64,000 nucleotides of DNA from Gnetum montanum (lineage: Eukaryota > Streptophyta > Gnetopsida > Gnetales > Gnetaceae), in assembly GCA_015680685.1 (NCBI GenBank), contig MNCI01021441.1, positions 282,603-346,602 on the forward strand, given 5' to 3'. Position 1 is the stretch's first letter. Every line of letters begins with the position of its first letter. A program made the position numbers and the translations under genes. Positions 1-12,183 of this stretch are shown here, one piece after another. The notes below the pieces were generated by a model that worked only from the letters and a program-made list of their open reading frames with translations, ran no database searches and had not been told where the DNA came from.

Positions 1-160
1 AGTCTTGTAGGAGAGGCATGGTTGTGAAATTGTGTGTGAATTTGTATGTGACTTTTTGTAATTATTTCTTCCTAAAAGATGTATCATTAATTCCTATACA
101 ATGACCTTGTATGATATAACTAATCTAGATAACTAGCACCATCCCCAACAATGGCGTCAA
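1..160 (-). mobile_element. Start of internal region of Athila-type element W, with tRNA-Asp primer-binding site
   Basis: The minus strand at 142-159 reads TGACGCCATTGTTGGGGA, matching 14 of 18 bases of TGGCGCCGTTGCCGGGGA, the tRNA-Asp primer-binding site typical of plant Athila/Tat Ty3/gypsy elements; all four differences are transitions. It lies two bases from the LTR end at 161. The remaining ~140 bp is non-coding leader. The body of the element lies left of the window, so its integrity is unknown. Confidence 0.75.
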
Positions 161-974
161 TGATGAGTGGCGAGGTACCCCTACACTCAACCATATGAAT
201 ATGAGCGTTTCATGCACGATCTGGTCAAACTTCATAGACGAACTAGTTGTGGTATCTAGGCAGTTACTCGTAGATCACAATTCACTATCTTTCCACTTGG
301 ACTAGTATTAGCTTTGTCATGTATGGTTTAGTCTAGAGTGAGGTGAATGATGTGTTCCTAACTAATGATACTCCTGGGTATGATGGTAAATAATGTTAAC
401 TAAGCTAGGAGAGAGAATGGAAGAGAATCTAAACTAGCCTAAGTGCGATGAGGATTTTTTCCTTAATCATCCATACACATCTTGGACCTCGTGCAAGACT
501 ACCACTGGGATTACCAAGCGTATGGCCTAGGTATGCTACTAGGTTACCAAGTAGTCACACTTAAATGCTCATGATTAAGCCGTACTCATTCTGCGTCACT
601 AGGAGATAAGGGTAAAGAGATATTAACTAAGAAAGCAATAAATAATGATATCAATTAAATAATGAAGTTAAGTGGATGCTGCAATGATGAAGTAATCTTG
701 ATCTTTATTGTTGGTCATGTGCATGTCCAAGTACGTGACACTCGAATAAGGATGTCGTACAATTACAATCATCACACTGCAAGAATGCACTGGGAGAAAA
801 GGGTTGAGAGGAAAACTACTAAAAACTAAACACTTAAAAACTCCAAAAAACTTCCTACCAGATTTGTATACCTCTTATTTATAGATGAGGAGATAGGCTG
901 CGATATTGTGTACATGATATCGCGTACGCGATATCATGGGTGCGATACCATAGCCAACAATTCATGACTCATCA
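161..974 (-). repeat. 5' LTR of Athila-type element W
   Basis: On the minus strand this 814-bp block begins TGATGAGTCATG (at 974) and ends CTCATCA (at 161), the same termini as the LTRs at 25231, 35630, 41903, 46475 and 59280. It holds a TATAAATA box (876-883), a CpG-rich palindrome in U3 (913-938), and U5 sequence closely matching the element B LTR (ending ggtacctcg..actcatca). The primer-binding site follows immediately, so this is a 5' LTR. No target-site duplication can be checked because the other end is outside the window. Confidence 0.8.
913..938. repeat. 26-bp perfect palindrome in the U3 of the W LTR
   Basis: A perfect dyad: CATGATATCGCGT followed by its exact reverse complement. 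The centre GATATCGCGTACGCGATATC is rich in CpG. Related, imperfect versions occur at the same place in the element B LTRs (35637-35664 and 41911-41938), so this is a conserved family feature just upstream of the TATA box. Confidence 0.85.
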
Positions 975-3129
975 CATGCACAAACACATATTCTTTATAC
1001 TTAATAACAACAAAATGCTTTTGTTGAAAGTAACTTTTAACTCCATAGATCACTACTACTCATATCAAGATCTTTCACATGTAACAAACCTATTGTAAAT
1101 TGGCAATAAAATTCCATGCACATACCACACTTGCATTGATATAAATAAATTACTTAAAATGCCTCTTTTCTATAAGGACTATAATCTATGAATTTATGAG
1201 TAATTTTCATCTCTAGTTATTAATCACTTTGGATATGATTTATATCTTTCAACTAGGGATACTAAACTATGCTTGATTACAGCTTATTTTTAGGGGTTTG
1301 AATATTATCCAAGATGAATATTTGTATTCGAAATGAAATGTACATATGACATATTACATTTTTATTACATTTAGTAGCAAATAGATCTTTTAGTAATAAA
1401 AAAATTGTAAAAGTCATCATATGAATCTAAATGGATTTCCTATAACATATATAGAAAAATAGTAATGTAGTAACTTGCATATTAAAACAATGATAAACTA
1501 TTTTTAAACTCTCAAAAGAACAAAGAGGAAGTTAATTAGTAAAACAATAAAGGCACAAATTAAACAATCATTGAAAACCAGTTAGTACTAATAGGATGCT
1601 AGAAGAATATGGAAATTCATGAAGAATACATCAATAAAAAAATGAGGGTAAAAAACTATAAAACTAACCAACAAGGGAATAGATAATTGTATAGTAATAA
1701 GAGTTCCATAATCTAATTCACAAGTGAAATAGAAATCAATTATGAAAATCTGTGAGTACTAGGAAATCTTAAAATTTCGAGACATTAAACAAGTAACAAG
1801 AAAACAAGGAAACAATAAAAAATGTAATTCTACCATGTTTAGAGAGCATAAACATATATCAAGTCTTAAAGATACTAGAGGAGATGGAGTTTAACATGTC
1901 ATATACAAAAAAAAATAAAAAATAGAACACCATGTAAAATTGAATGTAATCTGATGCATTCAAAGGGTCCTTAAAAAAACTATACTAAAAGAAACTATAA
2001 ATTTAAAACAAAATTTTTAGAGGTTGATAAGTAGATACATATATTGTTTTAAAGGAAAAGAAAAAATGATAAGGAATCATGTACTTGACATCTATAACCA
2101 AAGATCCTTGTAGATTCAAGACTTCAAAGCCTTTTACATTGCTAAATAGATGTTGCTTGCATTGTGGAAAATGAAGAAAATTATGGCAACCAAACATATG
2201 CATATGGTATGTAATCCATTTGTAGATATGGATGATTCATGAGATCATAATCAGGTATTAATCTTCAATGAAGAAATAGAAACCTAAGTGACCAATGAAA
2301 CACATTTAAGAATTTCTTTGACTTATGGATACTTCTAATTTTAAGTAAAAGCCTTCACTAACAATCTACCACCTACAACATTGCATTTAACAAGCTTTGA
2401 AAAACCATAACAAAAATGTAAAATAATCAAGATCATGATGATAGGAGTCCATTTCCATAAGAAGACATACTATTATCTTGCATGAACATAATGGTTATTT
2501 TAGATTAAAGAAACCATTGAAGTTTTCAAAATTGCTAGTTGACTCTTCCTCATCCATATCCACCATAGTGCTAGCAAACAAATCTTACCTTCTTGAATAG
2601 CAATATCTCCAAAAATGACAATAAACATAATTGTTTTCACATCATGATGAACTTAGTAGTTCAGAATATATAATGCATGGAGCAGTTCAAAACATATAAT
2701 GCATGTAGTTTAGTGATAATATGTTGTTACTCTGCAATAAAAAAATGATCCTAATCATCAAAACTAGTAGTCACATTACTATTCACTTTTATTTATTTCT
2801 CTTTTTTTGGATTTTAAATTAAATCAAAGATCTGAGCTATCCATTGAAAATGGATTAAGAATAAGTCTTAAAATGAAGAAAGGTATCTGACCTTGTCTCT
2901 GATAAGCAATCAACACTTGATATGGACTCTTACCTAACCATTGGTTGAATAACTTTATTTCTTTTGTTTAAATTGTTAATATCTCTTTTCAGTTACATAT
3001 CCATTAATGTATTGCAAATCCTTTAAAAGTAAGAGATCTTATTATTACTAAACTTTATACTAAGGAAAGATGAAATAACATATTTATTAATAAAGATATA
3101 ATCAAAGCATTAACTCCATTAATCATTGT
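975..3129. other. No recognisable gene or element
   Basis: About 2.1 kb of AT-rich sequence. All frames are densely interrupted; the longest, at 2003-2203 on the minus strand (66 codons), shows no motif I recognise. I see no LTR termini, primer-binding site or similarity to other parts of the window. Confidence 0.6.
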
Positions 3130-3960
3130 ATGTTCTAAGATTTTTACTTTAAAGATAATAGTAGGAAAATGTCAAATCTATAAAAAATTTCTAAAGTTTC
3201 ATATTTTGTTGAGATATTTAATCTTCTACTATTCTTTTTTAAAAGTTGAGCAAGAGATTTTTAGTCTTCTTGATTTAATTAAGCATATAAAATCCATTTC
3301 TATACTATTGGACTCTTGTAGATAATTTTTTTTGTTTAAATCAATATTCTTAAACATAAAAAGGTTTTACAAGAAGGAAAGAAGGCTTATATTTAACCAA
3401 TCACTTATTATTATCTTCATAATACCTGCAACTTTTATTATTGTGAAGGATACTTGTTTAATACTTATTCTTTTTTATATAAGAAAAAAGATGAAGAGGA
3501 AAAGAAAAAATGGTTTGACATTGAGGATAGGAAAAGTTAATCTAAAGTTGAAGATATGCAACATTAAGTTACTATAAATAATAAGAATAATCAAATGAAA
3601 ATAAATAAACTAGAGAAAATAAAAGATTATATAAATTTTGTTTTTAGAGAAAGTGTTGATTAGTCCAAATAAACAACTCATAAGGAAATTTTTTCCTCAT
3701 CTAATAAAAATATTGTTAATTCAAAAATTAAACCTTATACTAAGAAGTAGGATAACACTAATGATAAATGATCTCAACATAAAATCAATAGTAATGGATA
3801 ATTTATGTTATAATTTTCTATTGGATCTTTCTCTCTTACAAAAATTGGTATTTTGTGAAAGCTTTCTATTACTACAATTCTTTTATTATTTTAAGTTCAA
3901 GTACAAATATTAAAAGAGATGCATATGTTATTAAGACTAAGATCATTCTTTTTACAAGCG
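3130..3960 (+). pseudogene. LINE ORF1-like remnant, copy 1
   Basis: This ~830-bp block aligns by eye with 4470-5280 and 24230-25090. Shared landmarks are the stretch around 'aagtttcatattttgttgag', then 'gattcttgtagat', a conserved 'caacttttattattgtgaaggatac' region, and a Lys/Glu-rich coding-like tail at about 3480-3540. In the best frames copies 2 and 3 suggest an ORF1 protein of plant L1-type LINEs: a DUF4283-like domain followed by a degenerate CCHC knuckle and an acidic/basic tail. Stops and frameshifts occur throughout this copy; open pieces are 3332-3577 and 3638-3913. The family assignment is inference; the repeat relationship is seen directly. Confidence 0.5.
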
Positions 3961-4239
3961 ATCCAAATTTTATATGGATACATATATTTGAATCTAATTT
4001 TAAAGTGGATTTGATGTTTTTCTAAAAAATTTAATTTTTTAGTAGATTTGATTTTTCTCTCTTCAATTTTTGTCTTGAAGATAAGATTTTTTTTATAATT
4101 TCCCTTTGGAGGATTCTATATTACTTCATACTTTTACAACCAATATTAAAATTTCTACTTCTTCAATTGATATAGAAATTTTTGTTGATTCTTAAAATGA
4201 AAATTTACAAAATGGTAAGAAAGAAGGTTTGAATTATTT

Positions 4240-5650
4240 TTATAGTGATGTTGATGCAACTAAGATACTTGATTTTGTTTTTCTTCATAATATATATGAG
4301 TCATTAGTTGCTAATCTTATTTCAATATGTATTCATTTAAATTTTGGGTTACTTGTCTCATAATCAAAGTTTTGTTTCATAACTAAATGATATGATGAGA
4401 AAATATGACATTCAAGTCCTTCATGTTTGGTATTATTTTCATTATTTTTCTTGTTGAGTTAGCCAATGCTTCAATGATGCAATGTACCCTATATATAGAA
4501 TATTTTATACATAAGCATGCAATGTTGATCATTCATAAGTGGGATCTAGATTTTGATGTCCAATCTAAAAAATATGCTAAAGTTCCATGTTTTGTTGAGT
4601 TATATAATCTTCTATTGATTTTTTAGAATGAGGAACATGAAATTGTTAGTCTTCTTATTCCCATTAGGCATATGAAGTCTATTTCTGTAACTTTTGATTT
4701 TTGTAGATATTTTTTGTTGAAATCAATCTTTTTAATTATAAAAAGGAATTGGTATTATAAGTAGGAGAAAAGACTTACATTTAGTGAATTACATATATAA
4801 TGTTTCTAATTCTTGCAACTTTTACCATTATAAAGGATATTTATTTAATACTTATCCTTTTTTGCTCAAGAAAAAAATGATTAAAGTTAAAGATTAAAAA
4901 AAATAATATGAAGTTGAAGATATGAAAATTCAAGTAATGTCAATGATAAGAATGATAAAGTAGTAATAAAAAGTCTAGAGAAGATAGAAGCTGTTATGTA
5001 CATTTTTTGTAGCACTAGAGAAATTACTAAGCAACCTTGATATATAGATCATAAGGTAAAGTTTTCCTTATCTAATAAGAATCCTATTAACTCAAAGATT
5101 AAAACTAGAGTCAAAAAGAAAGTTATAGTTGATGGTAAAGATTCTTGATGTAAGATCAATAACAAGTAATGAGATGAGAATCTTTTAGTATTGGTACCAC
5201 TTTCTTGCTTTGAAATAAATATTAATATTAAGTCATAGTTCTCTATTTCAAATCCTTTTGCTATTTTATTATTAAGCATGGATGTTGAAAAGTGATGTAA
5301 ATTTTTTTAGGATAGGGATTTTTCTCCCAACTAATAATTAATTTTTAACTTATTTTTCAAAGTTTTAATTGTAAGATTGTACACTTGAGTAGACAGTCCT
5401 AATATTAGAAAGTGTTTTATTTCTATATTTTTTTGATAATGTCTACTAAGTATCAAGCTTGTGATGTACTTTGAAATTTATTTCCTTATTATTAATTTTT
5501 TTTGGATTTGCTACCCCCAATTCTTCTTACTAACAATTAAATTTCTTTCTTGATTTTTCAAAGAATTATTTCAATTCCAAGTTTGTACACTTGAGTAGAC
5601 ATCCCTAAAATAGGAAAGTTGTTTACTTTCCATGTTTTTTTCTATTTTGT
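4240..5650 (+). pseudogene. LINE ORF1-like remnant, copy 2
   Basis: This is the best-preserved 5' half of the repeat. The open stretch 4405-4626 reads like the DUF4283 core of plant LINE ORF1: residues IIHKWDLDFD, then KVPCFVELYNLLLIF, matching the usual pattern 'W-x-P-x-F-D ... P-x-W-V-x-L-x-x-L-P-x-x-x-W'. Downstream at about 4800-4870 another frame gives a CCHC-like knuckle with most Cys lost, then a Lys-rich tail. The block 5330-5480 recurs as a second degenerate copy at 5520-5650, both containing 'gtacacttgagtagac'. Homology with 23960-25230 covers nearly the whole length. It lies about 270 bp behind copy 1 in the same direction, so either two insertions or a tandem duplication. Confidence 0.5.
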
Positions 5651-6427
5651 ACTTAGTTTTTTAAGGGAAAGATTAGGTTTACCTAGGATGTGCCCTTAGG
5701 CTAGCAACATAGCAAGTATAAAGGGGATGTGAATACTAGGCATTGAACACAACACTTTTGAGTAGAAAGCTATTGGGGGATGTCAATCCCTAAAAAATAA
5801 ATAATAACCTTAAAAAATTTAGAGTACATCAAATCATTGAAGGAAAAGTCTAAAGAACAAGCTCAATGATTTTGGAAATGCCTTTTTATGTTTTCATTCT
5901 TATAATCAATCTTGAAAAATCTCCCCTCTAGGATAGGAAAAGAATCAACTCTTATCCTAATTTAGAAGCACTCTCATGGGTTTTCACTTCTTACTAAAGT
6001 GTTTCTTATAAATAGAAGTAGAGAATGTTTTCTACAAAAAAAAAAAAAGAATATAGCAACCAAAGATTAAAAAATAAATAGAAATTCTTAAGTTCCCAAA
6101 ACAAAAAGAAATTAATACCATAGAAAAAATTAATTATTTAGCTTCATTGAGAACTTTTTTACATAAACTTGTATCCAAAAAGTGACATCTTTAAGAATAT
6201 GCTATTTGGCACCTACAAAGAGATAGTTATGCTCTTACTATTAAAAAATAACCACACATTGAAGCTTTCAAATAGAGTAGAGAATAAATTGTTAAAGAAA
6301 ATTTAAAATGCAAAAAATAAAGTAGACAAAGAAGGATAATCACCAAGAATGACTTCATGGATGCTTGATTGAAAGTTGTTACATATCTAGATGTCCGTTT
6401 CCAAGCATTTTTAGCAATAGGACATGA
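5651..6427. other. No recognisable gene
   Basis: AT-rich spacer between the LINE remnant and the chromovirus LTR. A poly(A) run (6039-6050) lies inside it. I find no coding or repeat signal that I can name. Confidence 0.5.
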
Positions 6428-7416
6428 TGTAAGGATACCTCTTACGATTCTCTTGCTCTTTCCTTATGTGTGTGTTTTTATAGGTTTTAGGATTTGTGGA
6501 GACATCTTGGAGGTCTTTGAGTCATCTTATCTAAGATTTGGACTCTTAGGAGAGACATCTAGGAAGATAGAAGATGTCTAGGCTAAGTTGAGAGCTTACA
6601 GATGATGTCTAGGGAATTTGATAAACATATCAACTAAGACATCTTAAAAAGTGGTGAGATGTCTTCGATATTGGTGAGATGCCTCATAAAAATAAAATAT
6701 GTCTTAGCTAAGATGTCTCTTGAAGAGCTAAGATGTCTCAACTACACTGTGAGATGTCTTAGCGAGAAGTAAGATGTCTTAGCAAGAAGTGAGATGTCTC
6801 ACTTGAATGGATATAGTTTTTTGAGACATCCTAGAAAGGCCAAAGATGATCCAAATGGGTAGGTGAGCTTCCAAAATTACCATTCCAAGTTTGGAAATAT
6901 TTGAGCAAAGATGGAAAAATATGGAAATAGTGGAGGTTATTCAAGTTGAGCTTGAGGAAGGTTTCCTAGAGTTTTTTCTTACTTGCATAATAAATATGGA
7001 TTGTGTTTCATGCTTGTACCATAGAGAGATGTGAGTGAGATGTTATGAGATGACAAGAGGACACTTGTGAAGAGTGCATGAATGTGTTTATAGATATTGA
7101 TCAATAAAGTAAGGGTTGGCTTACTATCTCTTGAGTCTTATGAGTTGAGATCTCAATCTTGGTTGTGGGAAGGACTCTCCATCATTTGTTTCTTGCATTG
7201 AGAACAACCATTGTGTGGTTGTAGAGCCTCATGCTCAGTAGCATTATCTGAGTTTCTTGTGAGGTTTTGGATGTTTTGTGGATTTTGGAACCCTATTGTA
7301 ATCTTCTCTATGAATAATTAAAGATAGTTTTCTCATTTTATAGCAAATTAATTATCTTTTTATAATATATAGATTAAATATTAAAATGTGATTTAATATT
7401 TGAGTGAAATTGCTCA
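6428..7416 (+). repeat. 5' LTR of chromovirus Ch
   Basis: It starts TGTAAGGATACC and ends ATTGCTCA; the whole 989 bp aligns with 13308-14226 (shared blocks include 'ggaaggactctccatca', 'gtgtggttgtagagcctcat' and 'gcaaattaattatcttttta'). Between about 6600 and 6830 it carries an irregular array of GAGATGTCT/AGACATCT units. A 70-codon open frame here (6369-6581) is incidental. Confidence 0.8.
6600..6830 (+). repeat. Irregular array of GAGATGTCT / AGACATCT motifs in the Ch LTR
   Basis: More than ten near-copies of GATGTCT or its complement occur in about 230 bp, many in the longer form 'gagatgtcttagc.agaagt'. Spacing is about 20-35 bp and irregular. The 3' LTR (13490-13640) retains a shorter, more decayed form. 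The position within U3 fits a reiterated promoter/enhancer element. Confidence 0.65.
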
Positions 7417-7425
7417 AGAAAAAAT

Positions 7426-7437
7426 TAGTATCAAAAC
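7426..7437 (+). other. Primer-binding site of Ch (initiator Met tRNA type)
   Basis: TAGTATCAAAAC matches TGGTATCAGAGC at 9 of 12 positions, and the three differences are all G to A. It lies 9 bp after the LTR end, and this primer is the usual one for plant chromoviruses. Confidence 0.65.
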
Positions 7438-7739
7438 TTAGTGTTGATTATTCCTTGGACTTGATTTGCAGATTTTTTAAAATTTAGATTACACTTAAGA
7501 AGAAATAGGTATAAGTCTTGAACAAAGACATGAAGTGCATGAAGCTTGCCTTCCAATTGATTGTTGCTTAGTTGGATGAGTTCAATGTAAAGGTGGATAG
7601 GAATGCTGGTCCTAGCTGTATCTAGACATGTAGAGATAATGAGCATTCACATTCATATGAAGAAGTTTCACAGCCTTCTAAAGATGGAATGGATGATGAG
7701 GAAGGACAATTTAGATTGGAAGTGTAGGAATCCATCAAC

Positions 7740-8640
7740 CAAGAATTCCAATAGGAGGGAATTCTATTTCTTAGATGGAAATTTTGAGGGCTCCAATAGT
7801 GGTAACTACTTCTACTCTTAGCAAGCTAGATGGAGAAGATGAGGCAAGAGTTGCTAGAATGTTTAGAAATACTGCTAGACCTCCATACATTAAGTTGAAG
7901 ACTTTCAATTATATAGATGGAACCAATGCTTTTTCAAGTTGGCTAAATGCTCTTGACTAGTACTTTGAGTTGGAAGATGTACCAAATAACTTGATGGTAC
8001 ACATCGATGAATCTAGATTAGAAGGTATGGCTTCTACTTGATGGAAAAAGAAGTTTGAAAGTTATGAAAGATAAAATAACCAACCCATTAGATATTGGAA
8101 TTTGATGAAATATAGGTTAAGAAGAAAATTTGAATAGTATTTTTAGAGGTAAGAGACTATCTTGAGGTTGAAATTCATAAGGCAAGATAACAAGGATGTT
8201 AAAGTATTCTACATCAAATTTTGTGATCTATTCCATCAATCTAAGGTAAAATTGGAGGATTATGAATAAAATTCAATCTTTCTAGGAGGTTACAAAATGG
8301 CATACCAGCAAGATTTGTCTTTTTATGAGCCACAAATTCTTGAAGAGGCTTATGATTTGCTAGTTAAGGATGAACACGAATTAAGTGGATTGAGAAACTA
8401 GAGCAAACAAACATCCAAGGGGAAGGAGAAGGGATTCAAATTTGAGAAAAGATCCAAGTCAAAATATAAGAATAAGAATGAAAACCATGAAAAGAAGATA
8501 GAAAATGATGATGAGAAGGGCAAAGCCAAGAAGGACCAAGGTAAGAAAGAGAAGAGTCAAGGTAGCAACTCATCTAATATTCAATGCTTAAAGTGTGGAC
8601 AATGGGAACACAAGTAATGGAAATTTCCATTTCACAAATT
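7740..8640 (+). pseudogene. gag: gag (capsid and nucleocapsid) of Ch
   Basis: Readable across several frames and stops. The open piece 7775-7960 gives the start of the capsid region with 'PPYIKLKTFNYIDGTNAFSS', the retrotrans_gag-type hallmark in which a target is named and then 'W-L..'. Downstream (about 8000-8400) are the Trp-rich capsid helices, and a degenerate CCHC knuckle 'CLKCGQWEHK' with its last Cys lost near 8584-8615. A Lys-rich linker (8400-8560) precedes the knuckle, as in chromoviral Gag. The N-terminal start cannot be fixed because the leader is full of stops. Confidence 0.6.
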
Positions 8641-8799
8641 TGGCAAGGGAAAAGATGTACAAACTATGGAGGTGAAGGAGATATGAAGATAAGCTCTTCA
8701 GGGAGTTAATCCTAGTACTCCCAATATTTAAGAAGTTTCTGAATTTAGTTCTTATGCATTCATGAAGAATGTAAATAGAGGAGATCATCTTAATAAGGA

Positions 8800-9170
8800 A
8801 TTATTATTTCAAATTGGGGTAGATTTTTGCTTAGTAGGGAATGAATTCATGTTTTAATTAATGGGGGAGCACAAGAAAATGTTATTTCTTCTAGGGTATT
8901 TACTATATTGGATTTGGTAACTAATCCTTATTCTAGCCCCTATAAAGTCATTGGTTATCTAGAGTTTTCTCTCAAGATGTGAGGGAACAATGTATTTTGA
9001 AATTTAAAATTAGATATTTTCATGATGTTGTGAAGTATGATGTACTTCCAATAGATTATGTAGCTATGATTCTTGGTAGACCTTGAAATTTTAACAATGT
9101 TCCTTAGTTTGATAGATCAAGAAATATATGGTATATCTAGATTTGATGGAATCCATGAGATAATTCCCAT
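8800..9170 (+). pseudogene. Aspartic protease domain of Ch
   Basis: Around 8850-8900 the frame reads 'LINGGAQENVISSRVF', where families normally have L-[IV]-D-[ST]-G-A; the catalytic Asp is therefore Asn and the Ser/Thr is Gly. About 50 residues later 'ILGRPW' (9070-9090) matches the conserved Leu-Gly-Arg-Pro-Trp end of plant gypsy proteases. Several stops and frame changes intervene. Confidence 0.55.
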
Positions 9171-9329
9171 GGTAGTAGAAGAAGTGAGGAAAGAAAGCTC
9201 ACTTAATTATTTCTTAATCCTTTCATGAGAGAGGTAATACATTAAGAAACATGATGAAACAAGTTTTGGATTTTTTGTTGTATCAATAATTGCTTCTAAC
9301 CATGATGATGTGTAAGTTGAACTTCCTAC

Positions 9330-10073
9330 ATGTGTGCTAGTCTTGAAGGAGAAATTTTTTAAAGTGTTCAAGGGAGAATTGGATGGATTACCATCAATTA
9401 GAAATGTATAGTATTAGATTGATTTCATCCCTAGTACTAACATTCCAAATAAGAGAACTTACCAGATAGTACCAAATTAGCAGGCTAATTGCAAAGGCAA
9501 GTAGAGCAGTTACTTGTAAATGGCTTTGTGAAGGAATTCATTTTACCATGTATAGTTCCAATAGTACTAGTACCAAAGAAGGATAATGATGAATGGAGGA
9601 TGTGCATTGATTCTAGGGTAGTCAATAGGATAACAATAAGGTATAGGTTTTCTATTCTAAGGATAAATGATATCCTTGATGGTCTTAATAATGTGGATAT
9701 TTTTAGCAAAATTGATTTAAAAAGTGATTACAATCAAATTAGAATTAGAACTTGTGATAAATGTAAGATAGTTTTTAAAACACTGAGTGGATTATTTGAG
9801 TGGTTGGTGATGCTATTTGGGCTCATGAATGCACCTACTACATTCATGAGATTAATGCATGATGAATTGAAGAACTTGATTGGTAAGTGCTATATTGTCT
9901 TTTTTGATGATATTTTGGTATATATCTATAATGGGGAAGAGCACTTGGATCACTTGTGGATGATGAGTTTTAAGTTGAAGGAGAAACAATTAGTGATCAA
10001 TGTGAAAAAAATTCAATTTCTCAAGAGGAAAATCATATATTTGGTGCATGTGGTTTCTAAAAACCAAATTTGA
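9330..10073 (+). pseudogene. pol: Reverse transcriptase of Ch
   Basis: The longest real reading frame of this element (9489-10073, 194 codons) is a Ty3/gypsy RT palm/fingers segment. It contains 'VPKKDNDEWRMCIDSRVVN' (fingers), 'DIFSKIDLKSDYNQIRI' (motif A), 'LFGLMNAPTTFMRLM' (motif B) and 'IVFFDDILVYI' (motif C). The catalytic pair DD is kept but the usual Tyr before it is Phe. The first ~50 residues lie upstream across a stop at 9478. The frame ends at a stop at 10071-10073, and thumb and connection continue in other frames. Confidence 0.85.
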
Positions 10074-10329
10074 ATGGAAAGTACCAAGGTGAAGGCTATT
10101 AGGGATTGGCCAACCCCTAGGAATGATTGGGAGGTAAGATCATTTATTGTTTAGTAGGTTTTTATGAATGGTTCATTAACAATTTTAGTGGTATTTCATA
10201 GCATATGTTTTCTTTGTTGAAGTAAAATAAAGATTTTAAGAGGGATAATGAAACCCAAGGGAGCTTTGATTTTTTGAAGGAAAAAATCACTAGTGAACTA
10301 GTGCTTCTAATTCTAGATTTTTAGAAATT

Positions 10330-10680
10330 TTTTAGGTGGAGATGGATGTAATTAAACTTACCATTGGTGAGGTACTTTCACAAGAAGGTAGGACTATTAA
10401 TTTCTTTTTTGAAAAGTTAAATGAGTTAAGGAAAAAATATAGTGTATATGAGAAGGAGTTGTACACTATTCTTCAAGTAATCTAGCATTGGAGGCATTAC
10501 TTCTTGCCAAAAGAATTCACTTTGATGATAGACCATGAAGCACTGCAATTTCTAAACTCACAAAAGTAGTTAAGTGCAAAGCATATGAAGTGGATTGCAT
10601 AGTTGCAAGAGTTCAAATTTGTGCTAAAGCACAAAATTAGGAAAATCAATGTGGTGGATGATGCATTGTCCAAGGTGCAT
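10330..10680 (+). pseudogene. RNase H region of Ch
   Basis: Follows RT in order. A frame around 10420-10560 reads 'YSVYEKELYTILQVI.HWRHYFLPKEFTLMIDHEALQFL', the standard C-terminal RNase H/connection pattern with the Glu of 'E-K-E-L', His and the Asp of 'D-H-[EK]-[AS]-L'. The frame is shifted relative to RT. Confidence 0.6.
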
Positions 10681-10819
10681 GTGCTTGATTTCAGTATACT
10701 TCATGTAGAAGATATGAGTGATTTTTTGTATTTGTATAATCATGATGATGATTTTTGGAAGGTTTCAAGGATGCTCAAAGAATGATTTTTGAGTAGGATA
10801 AACCATTTTAGGGGTTATC

Positions 10820-11720
10820 ATATTTAAGATGAACTATTATTTAAGAATGAAAAGGTATGTATTCCTAATTGTGATTTTAGAAAAAATATTTTGTTTGAAA
10901 AACATTGTAGTCACATGGTAGGTCATATGGGTAAGGATAAAACATTGGAACATGTGGGTAGGTACTATTTTTGGCCTAGTATGACAACTAAAGTTTCAAA
11001 ATTTATGAAGGAGTACTTAACTTTTTAGAAGTTCAAAGGAGGTAAAGAAGTGGATGGACATTATATGTATTTGCAAATTCCCAAGGGTTCATGGGAAAGT
11101 ATGTGTATGGATTTTATGAATGGGATTCCAAAAACCAAGAGTGGAAATGATGTAGTTTTTGATGTTGACAAGTTCTTCAAGATGACATATTTCATTTTGT
11201 ACAAAATGGTGAGTGATGCTTGTCATGTTGAAAATTTATTTTTCTAGCATGTTGTGGAATTCCTTTTAATATTGTTAGTAATAGAGACTCCAAATTCACT
11301 AGCCACTTTTAAAGGTCCCTTTGGAAACTTTTGGGGACTAGATTGAATTTTTCTAATGCATATCATCCATAATACGATGATGAAATGGAGGTGGTAAATA
11401 AATCCTTATTAAACATATTGAGGTATTTGTATGGTGGACAACCTAATAGGTGGGAAAACTTGTTGTGTCATGCTAAGTTTTCATAAAATAATGCTTTTTA
11501 TGTTGCTATCAGTAAAAGTTCATTTGAGGTGAATTATGATTTTTGCTTAAATATGGTGGAAACTTTAAAGATATTTGATGGTAAAGATTAACTTAGTGCT
11601 GATTTTGCATAAGAGATGAGGCATCTCCAGGTACAAGTTAAATCAAATATTTAGAAGAAGGTTGAAGAGAGATTCCTCATAAGGAATGAGGGAAAATGAA
11701 AGCCAAAATTTTCTTTTGGT
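10820..11720 (+). pseudogene. Integrase of Ch
   Basis: The zinc-binding N-terminus is visible at about 10900-10980 (His and 'GHMGKDKTLEHV', 'YYFWP'), but the following Cys pair is damaged. The catalytic core starts with 'MCMDFMNGIPKTKSGND' (open piece 11050-11247), keeping the first catalytic Asp. The second Asp region ('ETPNSLATF') and the 'NKSLLNILR' helix after the third acidic residue are readable with stops between. The C-terminal region leads into the chromodomain. Confidence 0.7.
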
Positions 11721-11964
11721 GACTTGATTTAAATGCACTTGAAGAAGAAGTGATTGAGAGATGTCAACTTCTCCAAAGTTGAAAGCTAGGAAGATGGGAC
11801 ATTTCAGAATTAAGGCCAAGATTAATGATAATGCTTTTGAGATTGATTTACCAAATGATGTTGCTATGTATTTTTTATTTAATGTTTCAGATATTATGTA
11901 CTAGCATGGATCTATTAATAAGGAGACCATACAGGGTAGCATTAATATGTTGAAGGGGACTATT

Positions 11965-12125
11965 GATCATTCCAAGTGTTCAATAAAAAGGAAGGTAATC
12001 ATACGCAAGTAGTGGAAAAATTCTAGCACTAGGAGAGTTAAGAGACATGAGTAGTTGATCCATTGGAAGGATCAATTTTTGAATGATTTTATATGGGTCC
12101 ATGAGATTAAACTTCATGAGTGGGG
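11965..12125 (+). pseudogene. Chromodomain at the end of Ch pol
   Basis: A frame with two stops reads 'RRVKRHE.LIHWKDQFLND' followed by 'FIWVHEIKL'. This matches the chromodomain signature of chromoviral integrases, in which a Tyr/Leu-Val-x-Trp-Lys-x strand is followed by '(D/N)-x-x-W-x' and an acidic helix. Such domains direct insertion toward particular heterochromatin. The assignment rests on order and pattern, not on a search. Confidence 0.5.
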
Positions 12126-12183
12126 GATCACTTTAACCCCTATTTCCTTATTCACATGAGTTCACTTTTTAAAGGGTGGTAGA

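Noticed and set aside
6600-6830. CRISPR-like appearance of the GAGATGTCT array
   Set aside because: Units and spacers are irregular, partly inverted, and repeated in both LTRs of a plant retroelement.
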